This document shows positions 62,983-64,000 of a stretch of 64,000 bases of DNA, one piece after another. The stretch spans positions 1 through 64,000 of the forward strand of contig JBNKJP010000001.1 in the NCBI GenBank assembly GCA_050291245.1, given 5' to 3'. This stretch comes from Thiodiazotropha sp050291245 (lineage in GTDB: Bacteria > Pseudomonadota > Gammaproteobacteria > Chromatiales > Chromatiaceae). The position numbers were made by a program, and so were the translations under genes. Every line of letters begins with the position of its first letter. Positions within the stretch are counted from its first letter, which is position 1. The notes beneath the pieces are model-generated. The model was not told the origin of the DNA. It was given only the letters and a program-made list of their open reading frames with translations, and ran no database searches.

Positions 62983-63134
62983 GCGCGTTCCCACGCGGCT
63001 ACCCCTCGGCAGTCAACTGCTTAGATCAACCTCAAGCTGGTCGCTCGTGTGGTGTAACGCATAACGAGTTATTATCCCGGCGACTCAGTATGTCGGGTTA
63101 ATATCAACGCGACACTACGGAACTTCTTACAAAC

Positions 63135-63165
63135 ATAAAAAAGCGGGGCTCTCAGAGCCCCGCTT
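63135..63165 (-). terminator. Terminator of the porin gene
   Basis: Read leftward, AAGCGGGGCTCT, one base, AGAGCCCCGCTT is a 12-bp stem with an AAAAAA tract on the plus strand (63137-63142), which reads as a U run. It lies 29 nt after the porin stop. Confidence 0.9.
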
Positions 63166-63193
63166 CTCACTTCAACTATAGCTGAAAGCTATA

Positions 63194-64000
63194 TTAGAAG
63201 GCGTGGTTCAGCTGCAAGCTGAAGACGCTCACATCGCCATCGCGGTTGTCGAAGGAGCTGGCCACGTAGTTTGCCATCACAGAGGTATGCTTGCTCATAT
63301 TGTAGTGGTAACCGATACCGCCACCGTCATGATCATTGGAATCGTCGCTGTCGTCAGAGTAGTCAAAGAACTTGAGCACAACCATACCGGGACCGGCTTT
63401 CACGCCACCGTTCAGCATGATGCTGGTGGAATCCTGAAGATCGTCGCCGTCGCCAGGATTATCGACCGTAATGGTTTCGAAGGTAAAACCGACTTTGAAC
63501 ATGCCGCCGTCATAACCAGCACCACCGCGGATCTGGGTCAGGTCAGCGCCGTCAGCACCGATTGCGTCGATGTTGCCGTCAGCTGCTTCATAACCCAGGG
63601 CAGCGTAGATGCCGCCGTTGGAGTACATACCAGCCAGAGAGTAAGCGTCAGCGATGCCATCAGCTTCGCTGTTCTCACCGGGGACCAGGGCCGCGGCCAG
63701 TGTCAAACCGCCCAGGCTGGGGGTGATGTAGGCGATCGTGCCGTCAGCGCGACGGTCAACGAGCTGCTCGGTGTAGTTCTTGTTGTTATCAACAGCGGTA
63801 TCAGCGAAGTAGTCGAGCGACTGGGTGGTGAGTTTCAGGGGGGTGTCGTGACGACCGATCACGAAGGTACCGAAACCGCCAGCCAGGCCGACGAAGGCGT
63901 TACGGGCGCTCAGGCTGCCGTCGCCGGAGAATTCATTACCACCCGGGTTGGTGGAGATTTTTACGCCATATTCGATCTTGTATACAGCGGTCAGGCCGTT
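63194..64000 (-). CDS. Outer-membrane porin, partial (N-terminus outside window)
   Basis: The frame is open to the right window edge, giving the last 268 residues of a Gram-negative porin of the 16-strand type. It reads as alternating beta strands (GLTAVYKIEYGVKI; FVGLAGGFGTFVIGRHDTPLK; AYITPSLGGLTLAAAL) and ends SLQLNHAF, the terminal aromatic needed for outer-membrane assembly. Asp- and Gly-rich loops (DYSDDSDDSNDHDGGG) suggest a Ca- or cation-binding or selective surface. The signal peptide and constriction residues lie outside the window. A strong terminator follows. Confidence 0.85.
   Translation of the reverse strand, partial: NGLTAVYKIEYGVKISTNPGGNEFSGDGSLSARNAFVGLAGGFGTFVIGRHDTPLKLTTQSLDYFADTAVDNNKNYTEQLVDRRADGTIAYITPSLGGLTLAAALVPGENSEADGIADAYSLAGMYSNGGIYAALGYEAADGNIDAIGADGADLTQIRGGAGYDGGMFKVGFTFETITVDNPGDGDDLQDSTSIMLNGGVKAGPGMVVLKFFDYSDDSDDSNDHDGGGIGYHYNMSKHTSVMANYVASSFDNRDGDVSVFSLQLNHAF

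Overview
The window reads as chromosomal DNA from a gammaproteobacterium, most like the Chromatiales and related sulfur oxidisers. That placement is inferred from gene content: a class III (PhaC+PhaE) polyhydroxyalkanoate synthase, a VPxPA-type sorting tail, and the block gcvT - ubiI - ubiH - pepP - ygfB / zapA - ssrS - fau - rpiA, which follows the order known from Escherichia coli. Most genes are GC-rich housekeeping or storage genes. I saw no rRNA, tRNA, CRISPR array, transposase or prophage. Non-coding gaps are rich in small palindromic repeats.

Layout. 1-1.2 kb: the end of a coiled-coil protein and a secreted DNRLRE-type protein with a C-terminal sorting signal. 1.5-7.4 kb: a full PHA locus (phaE-phaC leftward; phaA, phaR, a phasin and phaB rightward) with TGC-rich palindromes that look like PhaR operators. 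7.8-15.7 kb: a Cys-rich periplasmic protein, pyruvate phosphate dikinase, valS and a PPK2 polyphosphate kinase. 15.8-25.4 kb: a tandem-Cache sensor without output domain, a small unknown protein, a NYN/OST-HTH protein, a fatty-acid desaturase, a Crp/Fnr regulator, a membrane-anchored di-haem peroxidase, a membrane protein of unknown role and a stand-alone DUF2126 protein. 25.9-35.1 kb: an Imm8-like orphan, the zwf-pgl-gnd operon (oxidative pentose phosphate pathway), a NYN/cold-shock fusion, a Nudix hydrolase, ppx and htpX.

35.2-42.6 kb: a six-gene MoxR/Bat-type operon (MoxR ATPase, DUF58, DUF4381, VWA, VWA-TPR, BatD). 42.7-48.7 kb: two methyltransferases, lgt, an XRE regulator, moeA and a PfkB sugar kinase. 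48.9-53.6 kb: the glycine cleavage operon gcvT-gcvH-gcvPA-gcvPB behind a tandem glycine riboswitch. 53.8-64 kb: the ubiI-ubiH-pepP-ygfB operon, a divergent TIGR02449-zapA-6S RNA-fau unit, a histone H1-like protein, ilvA, rpiA and a porin cut by the window edge.

How the genes fit together: carbon storage (PHA), phosphate storage (PPK2 and Ppx), pyruvate/PEP interconversion (PPDK) and NADPH supply (zwf-gnd) lie close to one another, as expected of an organism living through feast and famine. The less ordinary signals are four families of palindromic, MITE-like repeats, a 46-bp perfect palindrome just before ppx, a histone-like tail on PhaE, and several AT-rich orphan genes. I found no clear case of a wholly new multi-gene system; the best candidates are listed as findings.
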